A stretch of 64,000 bases of DNA from Corticium candelabrum (taxonomy: Eukaryota; Porifera; Homoscleromorpha; Homosclerophorida; Plakinidae), in assembly GCF_963422355.1 (NCBI RefSeq), contig NC_085092.1, positions 222,501 to 286,500 on the forward strand, written 5' to 3'. Within the stretch, counting starts at the first letter, position 1. Each line of letters starts with the position of its first letter. Below are positions 1-11,700 of this stretch, one piece after another. Made by a program: the position numbers and the translations under genes. Below the pieces are notes generated by a model. It was not told the origin of the DNA and ran no database searches. It was given only the letters and a program-made list of their open reading frames with translations.

Positions 1-285
1 TTGCCTGGCGTAATGAAGGAAGACGCGTGGCTGCTTCCAATAGCTCTAGATTCTCCTCAAACTGAGAGCGGGTGTCAAATACCTCTGTGGGACAGTCGTT
101 GTCCACGTTCCGGTGTGGAAAGATGCGCAGGATAGCGTGTCTGCAATCAAGAGTTCTCTGCCTCGCTTGTAGATGACGTGCATGTTGTATCGCTGTAAAC
201 TCAAGAGCATCCGTTGGAGTTTGCAGTATCTCTTGCAGTGACTTGAGAAAAAATCATCTACAGTGACTTGTGGTCCATATGAACT

Positions 286-1704
286 TCAATGAGGCATCCA
301 TACGTGTACTGGTGAAACTGCTTCATGCCATACCAAGGAGCTCGCGCTCAATTGTGCATAGCACGTTTCTGCATCCGTGAGGGCTCTGCTAGCATACAAG
401 ACTGGCTGACCCTGTTGCAGTAGCCCGTGCAAGGGCGTTGCATTGGAGGACGGTAGGCTCTGTTGGGTCAAAGAATTTGAGTATGGGAGCGCTGGTTATG
501 GCCGTTTTGATGGTCTGTAGTGCGTAGTGCGCATTGGTGGTCCACTACCAGGCAGTGCCTGGTCGTGTGAGAAGACCCATATCTGACAGCCATGGTAGGT
601 AACAAGCCAGGTAATTGATCGTACCCAAAAACCTTGAAGCTTTTCCATGTTTGCTGGTTGTGGCATATCGATGATTGCTTGGACTTTGGCTGGATCCGGC
701 TTGAGGCCTTGAGCTGTAAGAATATGGCCTATGTATGTGACTTCCTGCTGTCATAGGCGGAGTTTTGCCTTATTTAGCTTGAAGTTCTTGTGTCTGCAGC
801 ACTCTAGGAGACTTGTGAGATTCCTGTCATGATCCTTGATTGCAGTCTCGTGGTCTGGGCCCTCTCATGTGATCAAGATATCATCAGCAATCACATGTAC
901 AGACATTCCAGTGCTTGGTTGAGTGCTCGCTGAATTATTTTGATACCGGCAAAATGCCAAACGGTAGCCTCAGCCATCTATATTGACCTCAAGGGGTTCC
1001 AAACGTGGTGAGCAGACTATTATCCGTATCCAGAGCAAGGTGCCTGAATCCGTTTTGCACATTGCAGACTGAGAACACCTTGACATGTGATAGTTGTGGT
1101 AGTAGTTCATCAATGATCGCTGTAGAATAGTGTGGTCGTTTGAGAGCTGCGTTCAATTGTTTGGGGTCTACACATATGCGCAAGGAGCCATTAGGTTTCT
1201 TTACCACCAAAATTACAAAGACCCAGTTGGTTGGTTGATTCACTTGTGCAAGAATGCCAGCCACCTTGAGCCGCTGAAGAGCAGTGGCTGTTGTACAGCT
1301 ATGGATTTGATGTACCGGTAGCCGGATTGGTTGGGCGGTTCCATCAATCTCGAGATGAACGGTGCCTGGAAGACGACCAAGTTTCCCGTCAAAAATATCT
1401 GGATACTGCGGCATGACATGTTGAGATGTGGCTAGTGCTGCTAGACAGCTTAGTAATATGTGCTGAATATTTTCAAAGCAGACTCGCATAAGATTCATCT
1501 TTTGAATTGATGGGGTCCATGACAACAAAGTCGTCTTGATAGGTTTGCTCCCGTCTTGGGATTGATGACCGTAGTGGTGACCTTTCCCAGATGTTCAATG
1601 ACGGAGGTATCATACAGTGTCAATCGTTGCCTTGTGTGCTGAATCTGTAGCTTTTGTGGTATGTCTTGCTTTCAAATGATATTACAGGTAGCACCCGTGT
1701 TCAG
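286..1704 (-). pseudogene. pol remnant: protease, reverse transcriptase, RNase H-like
   Basis: The minus-strand ORF 1528-989 contains the RT fingers and palm: KKPNGSLRICVDPKQLN, then VFSVCNVQNGFRHLALD (motif A). The next segment, in another frame, carries the ADD core of the catalytic box near 890 and LNKAKL-like thumb sequence. ORF 754-545 resembles the RT connection (FLGTINYLACYLP). ORF 471-286 (GQPVLYASRALTDAETCYAQL) matches the RNase H-like start of Ty3/gypsy polymerases. A protease active-site remnant is at 1704-1681. Frame breaks and Asp-to-Asn changes mark it as inactive. Confidence 0.8.
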
Positions 1705-1790
1705 CTGAAATTTAACTCTCTGTCCTCCAATGCGCAGTGTGGCATAAAGCTTCCATGGGTAGGGGTTTCATTCAGCACATTTATGTGCTC

Positions 1791-2753
1791 TCACGTGAGC
1801 ACTACTGTCATCAGGTCGTCATAGCTGTCATCCTCGTCAACCAAGTGGGGCTGTATTGCATGAACTGCTGCTTTGTTTCTGGAATCACACACTAATTCCC
1901 AGTGATTGCGCTTGCTGCAGATTTTGCATTGGCGGCCAAAAGCTTTGCAGTTGTCTCGGCCTCGTGGATGCTGTAGACCACAATATGCACACTGGACTGA
2001 CATCTTTTCTCCCTTCTGAGTCCTCAAACCGTTGCCTGTTCGTTAAGAGTTCTTAGTATTGGCTTTTACCAGATGGAGCTGAGGTGGTTCCACTGTGGTG
2101 ATGTCCCTTAGCTGGGCAGTTGCAAGCTCCGAGGCCCTGCAAGGCGCGATACAAGCGGAAAAAAATAAAGCTGACTTCTGCAGTAAGAACTTCCTCACTG
2201 TGTCATCCCTGATACCACAAACCAAGCAGTCCCAGATCATGTCGTCAGTCAGAGCTCCATAATCGTATGTTCGAACCAAGTTTTGCAAGGCCATAAGGTA
2301 GGAGTCAAAAGACTCACCTAGCTGCTAATCCCTGTGGTTGAACTGGAAGCATTCATAGGTAAAATGTTAACCTTGCCGACAAAGTAATGCTCCATTTTTG
2401 TGAGGACGGTATCCATATTTGCCTTCTCTTCCTCAGTATCAAACGAAAGGGTGTGGAAAATCTCTAGCGCATCTTGACCAATACACATAATTAATTAATT
2501 AAGGTAGCCAAACAATACTCGTGGTACTGAGCACAGAGGCCAGACACAATCTCATAAGAGTTCCAAATTTGGTGCCATCAATGCCAGCTACTGGATTGAT
2601 TGCAGAACTCACCTGAAGCAGAAGTGGTAACGGAATAGTGCCTTGTATCACCTTTGGGGCACTGTTGGCGGCATTATGAAAGCTAGGATGGATCGCTGCT
2701 GCCGCTGCCAAGACGTAAGAGCTTCCTTCGCATGTTGCTGCTTCCTCAGTCAT
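1791..2753 (-). pseudogene. gag-like remnant with CCHC zinc knuckle
   Basis: Three minus-strand fragments in different frames (2753-2499, 2294-2043, 2027-1791) lie between the LTR and the pol remnant. The last contains CAYCGLQHPRGRDNC followed by CKICSKRNHW, a CX2C...C zinc-knuckle arrangement with a second CX2C-type unit, typical of retrotransposon nucleocapsid. The upstream fragments have no clear motif but lie where capsid sequence belongs. Frame changes between fragments show it is non-functional. Confidence 0.65.
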
Positions 2754-2783
2754 GCTGTCGGGTAAAGTAGACTCCTGACACCA

Positions 2784-2931
2784 TGTAACACGCTGCTATA
2801 CCTCTGTGTAACGCACTGCTTACGAGAACGCTTACTATCTTGCCAACTCACTACATACATGCACACTAGTCTACCCAACGTTACACATGTCCCCGTATAC
2901 GTGTTTACACACCATCTACTCTCTACAGACA
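2784..2931 (-). repeat. 5' LTR (about 148 bp) of the retrotransposon, with adjacent primer-binding-like site
   Basis: Read on the minus strand the segment starts TGTCTG and ends GTTACA, giving the TG...CA ends expected of an LTR. It is followed at 2783-2767 by TGGTGTCAGGAG, which looks like a tRNA primer-binding site (TGG start), and the gag-like ORF opens a few bases later at 2753. The partner LTR is outside the window, so the ends are inferred from the sequence signature, not from a pairwise match. Confidence 0.6.
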
Positions 2932-3133
2932 CTTAATTAAATTGGATGAAATGGAAAGATAAGAGGCCTTTAAGAAATGCAAATTAGTCATAATTCTTAA
3001 TTAACTTGACTAATAAACAAACTATTCTGGATATCCATCAGTTACATTTCAACTCCTAACTTTAATAAATATAAATACTAGTACAATGTCATGTACCTAC
3101 TTATTTAGTAATTGTTATTGTCGTGTATCTCAC

Positions 3134-3355
3134 TTTGTTAACGTCAAATGCTGTAAATAGTCGATCTCCCAACACAACCGGCAGTTGGAAATGATTAGAG
3201 AAGTTCTCCCTGTTAAGCAGATGACCTGCCCTACAGCCATCTTGTGAGTAAATCTCATTAAATCGTGAAGTAATCTCAGACAATTGCAAATCCGACAGTT
3301 GACTCGTAGCACGTTCAAACGCTTCTGCTAGTTCTCTACTGCCACTCTGCCCCAT
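3134..3355 (-). CDS. First coding exon of a MEAK7/TLDc-like gene (partial)
   Basis: An ATG at 3355 opens a 74-codon exon that ends in phase 0 at a minus-strand GTGAGA donor (3133-3128). The protein begins MGQSGSRELAEAFERATSQ. Gly2 followed by Ser/Gln fits an N-myristoylation start, and the pattern of hydrophobic residues up to DRLFTAFDVNK resembles the EF-hand-like N-terminus of MEAK7 (mTOR-associated eak-7 homologue, a lysosome-linked TLDc protein). This identification is weak because the TLDc domain itself is not visible. Further exons would lie below 3134, past or beyond the retrotransposon. The start is 115 bp head to head with ATP6V0B, so the two probably share a promoter. Confidence 0.45.
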
Positions 3356-3470
3356 GCTTTAGCAACAAACGAAGACCTAAAGATTTTGTCAACGCGCGTG
3401 TCCGTAAACGAAAAGATCACGTGATCACGTGGTCGGTGTCTGATCGTCACGTGACTGTTCGCCGAGGATC
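3356..3470. promoter_or_regulatory. Bidirectional promoter with CLEAR-type E-boxes
   Basis: The 115 bp between the two divergent ATG codons contain three CACGTG E-boxes: TCACGTGA at 3417-3424, TCACGTGG at 3425-3432 and GTCACGTGAC at 3446-3455. The last equals the CLEAR consensus bound by TFEB/MITF-family factors at lysosomal and V-ATPase genes in vertebrates. The downstream gene is a V-ATPase subunit, which makes the match biologically coherent. Regulation by a TFEB homologue is inferred. Confidence 0.6.
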
Positions 3471-6400
3471 ATGGGGCTCTGCAGTCAAACGCATCTTGTT
3501 GTTTACTCTACGACGTTGTTCATTGTTACGTGTGTTGGTAAGTGAGTCATCTTGAGTTATATTTCTGTATTCTTGAGCTCTCTGCTAAATTAAATTTTCA
3601 TTTTTCAGCTCTCTACTATTGCCTCGCAAATGTTGGCTATCGATTCGACATAGGATGGTAAGTATGATTTTATAGGAGACTCTTTCTTGGTTTGGTGATG
3701 TGGGGTCCTATTGGGTGCATATTCACGTGACTGTCTTGATCAGGTTCCTGACGTCCGTACCTCCTTACATGTGGGCGAGTATTGGAATAGGATTGAGCAT
3801 TTCACTGTCCGTAGTTGGAGCGGCTTGGTGAGTCAATTGCAACGTTATATTCGTTTTAAGTAGGCTATACCGTAGGTTGTAAGATTGTAAGATGGATAAC
3901 TGTAGACTTCAAAATTGAATATAAGTTCTGAAGGCATGTGTTTGTAACAGTTCAGAAGTCGCTGATTTTACTATCATTTGGTGCAGCAGGGTTTCTCTAT
4001 TAGTCAGACGTGTAAACTATAGAGAGACAAGATCCAACTGTGAAGTCTAACATAATGATTGTTCTAATATTTACGATGTAGGGGCATCTTTACAACCGGT
4101 GTCAGCATTGTTGGTGGAGGGGTTCATGCTCCTCGTATTCGAACTAGGAATCTTATCAGGTTGATTTTACTTGAAGAGTAATTGAGTTGACTTGAATTTG
4201 TGGTGTCTGTCGTAGCATCATCTTCTGTGAAGCAGTAGCAATTTATGGGATAATTCTTGCTATTGTATTGAGTCAGAAGATGTCTGTAGTAAGCGAAAAG
4301 GCGTTTGAAGACAACACAGCCGATTACATATTTGCTGGTGAGTTATATACATTGTATAAACTGTGTTGGACGTTTGCTGTAGGCTTGGTTTCCTGAAGAG
4401 GCAGTAGATGTGCAACACATACAGTTTTTAGTTTTGTATATTCAAACATTACACACCTTTGTTTGAGATTTTAGTTGAACGTCTCATCACCTCAAAGACA
4501 GTTAGTTGAAGTAACATGCAGATTGAATTGAACAGACGTTTGACATACAATCAGAATGCAACCAAGGCAGGCATATTTAAGGAGTTTGCTGTATTTACTA
4601 TTTTAGTGGTAATTGGCACACTGCCTGAACTGCCCAATGCTATAGTAGTTCTCGCATTTGTTTCAGCAGGAGTTTTTGTACTAGCTTATGAAATGGGAGA
4701 AATGACTTTGAAGTGTGGACAGTACTTAGGATACCGTAGAAGTGGGAGCTTCTACATAGATAGTGCATGTGATCAGCTTGATCTTCTATTGGACATCGGT
4801 TTAGTTAAAGCTGTAGAAAGGTGTCAGACCAGAAGTAAGAGCTTTTTGGCTATGGACTAGATAGATAGGAAGTCAGCAAAGGAGTCGGAACTCTAAATGG
4901 TAGTTTCAAGAATGTAATTTGTGACTTCTCAGTCTTATTCTGCTGTTGTCGTTGTATTCACTCAAGCGAGAGTTTTGTCTCTAGCATCTTCATCTTAGAC
5001 TCTTCCCATAAAATAACGTCATGATCGTGGAGAATAACATCACTTCCACAAAAACGACACACCTTTCGTGACACAGGGATGCTCGCACACACAAGCGGCC
5101 CAGTGAGCCGGCTTACCCCAACTGCAGTGGGCACATCTTTGCACTCTACTACCAGTTGTGGGAAATAGAAAATGACGTACAGTGGCTGGCGAGTGCAAGT
5201 CACATCCACATACTCTGTTAATTGAACAAATAAACTCCAACACATCTCATTTCAGTCTGCCAAAGTCTCACTTCGGGCCGTCGGAAGCAGTCTAGGCAAA
5301 ATCCGTCTCGGACGGTGTTTTAGGATGATTGGAGAGTGGCATCGTGCCAATCAGCACATTCCATACAGAAAGAAGCAGGTGTTGGCATATACACATTGTG
5401 TTATCTTGTGGATTGGCACATTCAGACACCACAATGATATGTAGTTATTCTAACTGGAGTATTTGTAGTCATATGAAATCTATTTGTAGGTGTTCATTTA
5501 CTGTTAGTTTGTCATTACTAGACACAGCTAGTAGATAGTTAATTTGTCATAGAGAACTGCTGCACTTCCTAGTTTGTGTGCTAATTCTGTATTATTTGTT
5601 TTGTGATTTATAGGTTATGCAATATTTGGCTCTGGCCTCACAGTTGGTTTCTCTAATCTAGCATGTGGAATTTGTGTGGGAGTAGTTGGAAGGTAGTATT
5701 TGACATTGAAGTAGTATTTGTTTTATTTACCAAGGGCTTTGTGTTTAGTGGTGCAGCTCTTGCGGATGCTCAGAATGCTTCCTTATTTGTGAAGGTATAA
5801 TGAGACAGGCAGACTGTGAATCAAGTAATTTGTTGGTTGCCATAATATCTATAATGTTTGTAAGAACGTGTACCATGAAGGTGCACAACACTTACTTTCT
5901 GGTGCTACTCGTACAGTTAAGAAAGAGAATCGACAAACTGGTTTATTGAAACAGAATACAAATTCTAGAGACAGTAAATCTTAGACAGACACTCCATTGA
6001 TGCATGCCGGGCTAGGTTGCTCTTTTCTTAGCAAACTTGAAAAAATAAATCTGCATGTCAACTATTAGGTTGAGCTATATTGCAGTCAAATGTTGATGTG
6101 GGAGTATCTAATGAGGAGACTCACTGGAGGACATTGTTATCTGACTGTAGAAGTAGACTTTGGTGCATATGAAATGCAACGATGTGGAACTTTTTTATGC
6201 CAGACACTGAGATCTAACAACTTTGTGTGTTTGGTTGGGAAAGAACAGATAAGTCTGTTCAGTACACACAAAAAATTAGACATTTTAGTTCTTCATATGG
6301 AGCAATGCAATGCTGTCATAGAACTTTGTCACAGAAAAGTTTACTAACGATGCAACAGAAATGTGATACGCATCATTAGACATCTACACCAAACTGATTG

Positions 6401-6853
6401 TCAAGACGTGAACTTTTGAGTGACTACAGGATTTGAATATGTTTATTTATATGTGTACAGAATGTATCACACTATATTGAGCCCGTCTAGACTCCTCAAC
6501 TCTAATAACAACGTCAACCATGATTTTAAATTTTTGATGCTGGGACTTATACGTAATAGTGGTCCAAAAACATTTATGTCTATGAAACCAGTCAAACCTT
6601 TGCAATCATTACAAGGGACATATTGTTTTCTTGATAACGGGAGCGTCATTTTGTCTTTCAAGTCATTCAGTGCTACCACTTGGTGTTCACTTGTTCTGTG
6701 CTTTTTGTAGATATTGATTGTTGAGATTTTTGGAAGTGCAATTGGTTTGTTTGGAGTAATATGTGCTATCATTCAGGTTTGCTATTCTGCATCTGTCTTC
6801 TGCTGATTGCTTACTTATGATTTGTCTTGTAGAGCAACAATGCCAGTTTCTAG
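3471..6853 (+). CDS. ATP6V0B: V-type proton ATPase 21 kDa proteolipid subunit c'' (nine coding exons)
   Basis: Coding exons: 3471-3537, 3609-3657, 3744-3827, 4082-4159, 4216-4337, 5614-5692, 5749-5794, 6711-6776, 6833-6853. All joins keep frame at GT-AG sites and give 203 residues, the usual length of the family. The protein is almost all membrane helix. It carries [19 protein letters not shown], then [11 protein letters not shown] with the buried Glu near residue 98, and a second Glu near residue 180 in [15 protein letters not shown]. These are the proton-carrying positions of the c'' ring subunit in the V0 sector, which acidifies lysosomes, endosomes and Golgi. The exon before the stop adds only SNNASF. 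The CLEAR-like E-boxes just upstream suggest lysosomal co-regulation. Confidence 0.95.
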
Positions 6854-7960
<1,107 letters not shown>

Positions 7961-8596
7961 TTAAATATCCACGAAGAGTTTCTTCACATCTTCAAAAACT
8001 TCTTCAGGTGAAGCCAAAGATGAAACAGTCCTCAACAGACCCATTCTCCTATACTTCTCTATAATAGGCTTCGTTTCATTTTCATGTACAGCAATGCGTT
8101 TCTTGAATGCATCTACATTGTCGTCTACACGTCCTTGTCCTCTCTTCAATGCTCTCTCCAAACACACGTCATCAGGACAATCCAACAACAAGACAAACTT
8201 TAAATCTGCCGCACCATTCATGTGTTTCTCCCAACCCTCGTAGTTGTTTTCATTACGAGGGAATCCATCAATGACAAACCGGTTCTTGTCTCCGTTCTTC
8301 TGCATCGCTTTCTTGATCAAATTGATTGTAATTTCTACAGGTACAATGCTACCGACTTTTATGTGACTTTCTATTAGAGCTGCGTCGTCAGACCCGCTCT
8401 TTCTCTCCTCTCTTAGCAGATCACCAGCTGATAAGTGAACAAATCCAAATGTAGACACGATTTTCTCGCATTGTGTGCCTTTTCCTGAACCTGGACTTCC
8501 CAAAACAAACACGACAACAGGTTTTGCAGCTACGCTCATTACAAAAGACGCAAAACGGCAAGCTAGTACAACTGGCAAGGCCGCAATTTTGTGCAC
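7961..8596 (-). CDS. CMPK1: UMP-CMP kinase, intronless
   Basis: A single 211-residue ORF. It phosphorylates UMP, CMP and dCMP with ATP to form diphosphates. Visible motifs are the P-loop GSPGSGKGT (residues 33-41), the NMP-binding stretch FVIDGFPRNENNYEGW, the LLLDCPDDVCLERAL core strand and the lid RGQGRVDDN. The family usually starts close to the P-loop. Met20 (MSVAAKPVVVFVLG) fits that start, and residues 1-19 (hydrophobic, Arg/Cys-containing) would be an N-terminal extension, possibly a targeting signal if translated. The lid looks about two residues shorter than RGKSSGR-type lids. The gene has no introns, unlike its head-to-head neighbour HDAC whose ATG is 109 bp away. Confidence 0.93.
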   Translation of the reverse strand: MHKIAALPVVLACRFASFVMSVAAKPVVVFVLGSPGSGKGTQCEKIVSTFGFVHLSAGDLLREERKSGSDDAALIESHIKVGSIVPVEITINLIKKAMQKNGDKNRFVIDGFPRNENNYEGWEKHMNGAADLKFVLLLDCPDDVCLERALKRGQGRVDDNVDAFKKRIAVHENETKPIIEKYRRMGLLRTVSSLASPEEVFEDVKKLFVDI

Positions 8597-8705
8597 ATAC
8601 GGGCTTTTCTTAAAACGTTAAATCCGGGACGTCAACAAGGTAACTAACCCGGACGTTGCTACCGACCACCGTGAACAATTGGCGTGCTGCACAGGGAAGA
8701 ACGAA
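8597..8705. promoter_or_regulatory. Shared promoter of CMPK1 and HDAC1/2
   Basis: Only 109 bp separate the two divergent start codons, so both promoters and 5' UTRs must overlap here. A loose direct repeat is visible (CCGGGACGT and CCCGGACGT, about 30 bp apart). No TATA box was seen. Confidence 0.5.
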
Positions 8706-11700
8706 ATGACAACAGTTGGAAAGAAGAAGCGCGTTTGCTATTACTACGACGGTACGATGTTTGTAGTTGGGGTTAGCTACGTGTAGCATGGGCCGCTTGA
8801 GGGCAACATGAAAATTGATCCCGTGAACGCGATACCAGACACAGGATTACTGACACGCTGTCTTTGCAGGCGACATTGGAAACTACTACTACGGTCAAGG
8901 ACATCCAATGAAACCGCATCGCATCCGAATGACACACAATCTACTTCTCAACTATGGATTGTACAGAAAAATGGAGATTTATGTGATGACATTCTAGAAT
9001 GTTGTTTACTTGCTGTACGGTTTGCTAAGTTGTATGATTTATTTCGTATAGCGTCCTCACAAGGCAACCATGGAGGAGATGGCCAAGTATCATTCTGATG
9101 ATTATGTCAAGTTTTTACGAAATATCCGTCCTGACAATATGAGCGAGTACACCAAGCAGATGCAGAGATGTGGGTTTGAGTTGACAAATGTTTTCTATCT
9201 TGCTATCCTGCTTGGCAAACAACAAAAAGGGATGTGTAGTGTCATTAGCATTACTTGATTTAGTGTTATGTCTAATGAAGCAGGTTTGAATGGGTTAGCT
9301 GTAATAATGGAGAGCTGGTGTCTAACATCACATTACTGAACTAACTCACTTGGTGATTATCTTGAGGGCAAGGACTATAGTTGTGTGTCACTGAAGCCTA
9401 ATTTCAGATTCTTTGGTGTTTCAGCAGACAACTTCAGTCAGTCTTCTTTCTTCAAAGCCATTAGAGCGCAGAAACCAAACCTTGATGCACTGAGATTCAG
9501 TTAGATGATGCTTACTGTTAAGATGGCTACAAAATGGGAGAATTACCAGGAACATTTATCATGTTACCAAGTGTGCAATCTTTTTTATTGAGTGATTTTA
9601 TTAGAATGAGAGCTAAAACAGTAATGTATAGGTTTTTACTGAATTAGCAACTTTGGTATGGGTCTTGCAAACTAATAACTAAATCAATATTTGCCATCGT
9701 TGTGGGACACACTTATGAAAAATGGACAGTACAATGCAGTTTAAGAGACGTATATCTGTGTAGATATGCATTACTGAGTACTTATAATAGTTAGATGCTG
9801 TTATGTTACATGTAAGTTTAACTTTTGTGTAGGTGTGTTTATAATGTATGATTTGTAGAGCGTACGGTCTTGTCTAGGGCTTTTACCCAGAAAAGCCAGT
9901 TGTTTTCCTTTTGACATTTTTGTTGTTGCTTGCAACTCACAGTGCCATCTAAACTTGAGATTTAGCAATTTTTATGGTGACAGACAAGTAGACGGAGTAC
10001 TATATGCTATGGAGTATCCATACACATAAACTTTAGGCACACGTGTTTGTATGTGTTTGTGTTTTTGTGCAGCACGATTATCTTACTAGTAAATTTGAAT
10101 TGCAGTTAATGTTGGAGAAGATTGTCCTGTGTTTGATGGACTGTATGAGTTCTGTCAACTGTGTACTGGAGGATCAATTGGTATGTAAGCCTATCAAGGC
10201 GGTAATATAGTGTAATGATAAAGATGAACTTCAGAAGGATATATTCATTGTTTGCTTATTGTTTGTTTGCTCGCTTGGCAGTTTTTGATGTTCTAATGTA
10301 ACCAAGGCAAATTGTCTTATTTCTTTATACCTGTAGCTGGAGCTGTTAAACTCAACAAACAGCAGACAGACATTGCAGTGAATTGGTCTGGTGGCCTTCA
10401 TCATGCGAAGAAATCTGAAGCATCAGGATTTTGTTATGTTAATGACATTGTGTTGGCTATTCTTGAGCTCCTCAAGTAATTGTTATTGAAATTCCTTTCA
10501 AAGGAGCTATCATGTGTGGTTTGCTTCAACTTAGATATAACCAGCGTGTGCTATATATTGATATCGATATTCATCATGGAGATGGTGTGGAAGAGGCTTT
10601 CTATACAACTGATCGTGTCATGACCGTGTCCTTTCACAAGTATGGCGAGTACTTTCCAGGAACTGGAGACCTGAGGGTAAGAAATAGTATACCTTATTGT
10701 GACATTACTTTGAATACTTGGGCCACTGTCAGTATATAGTATGTCACTGAAGATATCGTATGTTTGTTCACTGATTGATTGATTTGAATCTTAATGTAAA
10801 TTTGAAATTCAATGTTGCAGTGCTTCTGTGCACACTTGTCCAGAGTCAGGAATTAATTTTATGAAACCAAGGGGCTAAAGTGAAGGAATTGGTAGATACT
10901 ACAGTGCAGAAAATGTTGTGATGCTTGCTGGTTGTTTCATTCACTTAGTTTTCTGTTGTGTGTTGAAGACAAGGACAGCCTTTGTGACTTTATTGAAGTA
11001 GAAGTAACCAAGAAAGTGGCTACTAGACTGATTTGTTTATTGATTGTTATTAGCAGCTGACATACTCACAAAAGTGAATGTGTTGTAGTGGGTGCTCACC
11101 AGTCAGTCTATGAATAGTTGGAAATGCAAAGAAAAGGGCTGGCTGTGTGAGCTTCGATAGTTTGAAGTCAAGTTTATGCAAGAAACCGACATAAATTGGC
11201 ACTGTAGATGAAGCTTTGGGCATGCAGTTATTGGGATGTTTTGTTGTAGGTAGAGCAAATTACCACAACAGCAGGTAGTATGTTTCTATATTAGGATAAT
11301 GTGTAGAACAAACTTATCAGGTTGCGGTTTAGTAGTGAAACTAAGGTGTATCACATGACTTGAAGTTCCAGTGGCGATTGCTGCACTACTAAATGAAAGT
11401 ATAGTGTCCAGTTTGACAATGTGCAGTACTGTTGTGTGTTAACATCTCTTTTGGCTATTTACATTACATTTCTAATGACAGAATGTCCAACAATTTTAAT
11501 GGATATAGTCTCACTTTTTGCATTTGCTTAGAAAAAAACGGTTAGCCAGTTACATGTGCTCTATGTAAGTGAAATCTGTGCAATAACATACTGGTGAACA
11601 AGATCACCTTTGTTTCTAATGTTAGGCTTCCCTCCTGGCTCCATTGAGACTACTTAATTAGACATAATGTAGTAGCACAAGCACTGTTATAGTATCTGTT

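Larger units (their letters stand above)
1..2931 (-). mobile_element. Degenerate Ty3/gypsy-like LTR retrotransposon, 5' part (3' end outside window)
   Basis: On the minus strand the order is LTR (2931-2784), primer-binding-like site (2783-2767), gag-like ORFs (2753-2043), CCHC knuckle (2027-1791), protease remnant (about 1704-1681), reverse transcriptase (1528 to about 760) and RNase H-like block (471-286). This gag-PR-RT-RH order is that of Ty3/gypsy elements; integrase and the 3' LTR would lie before base 1. The reading frame is broken many times, so the copy is dead. The protease signature reads NTGA where DTGA is expected, and RT motif A reads CNVQNGF where an Asp normally precedes the hydrophobic residue. 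An ADD core of the YXDD type remains near 880-890. It lies downstream of the first exon of the minus-strand gene at 3134-3355, probably inside that gene's first intron. Confidence 0.85.
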
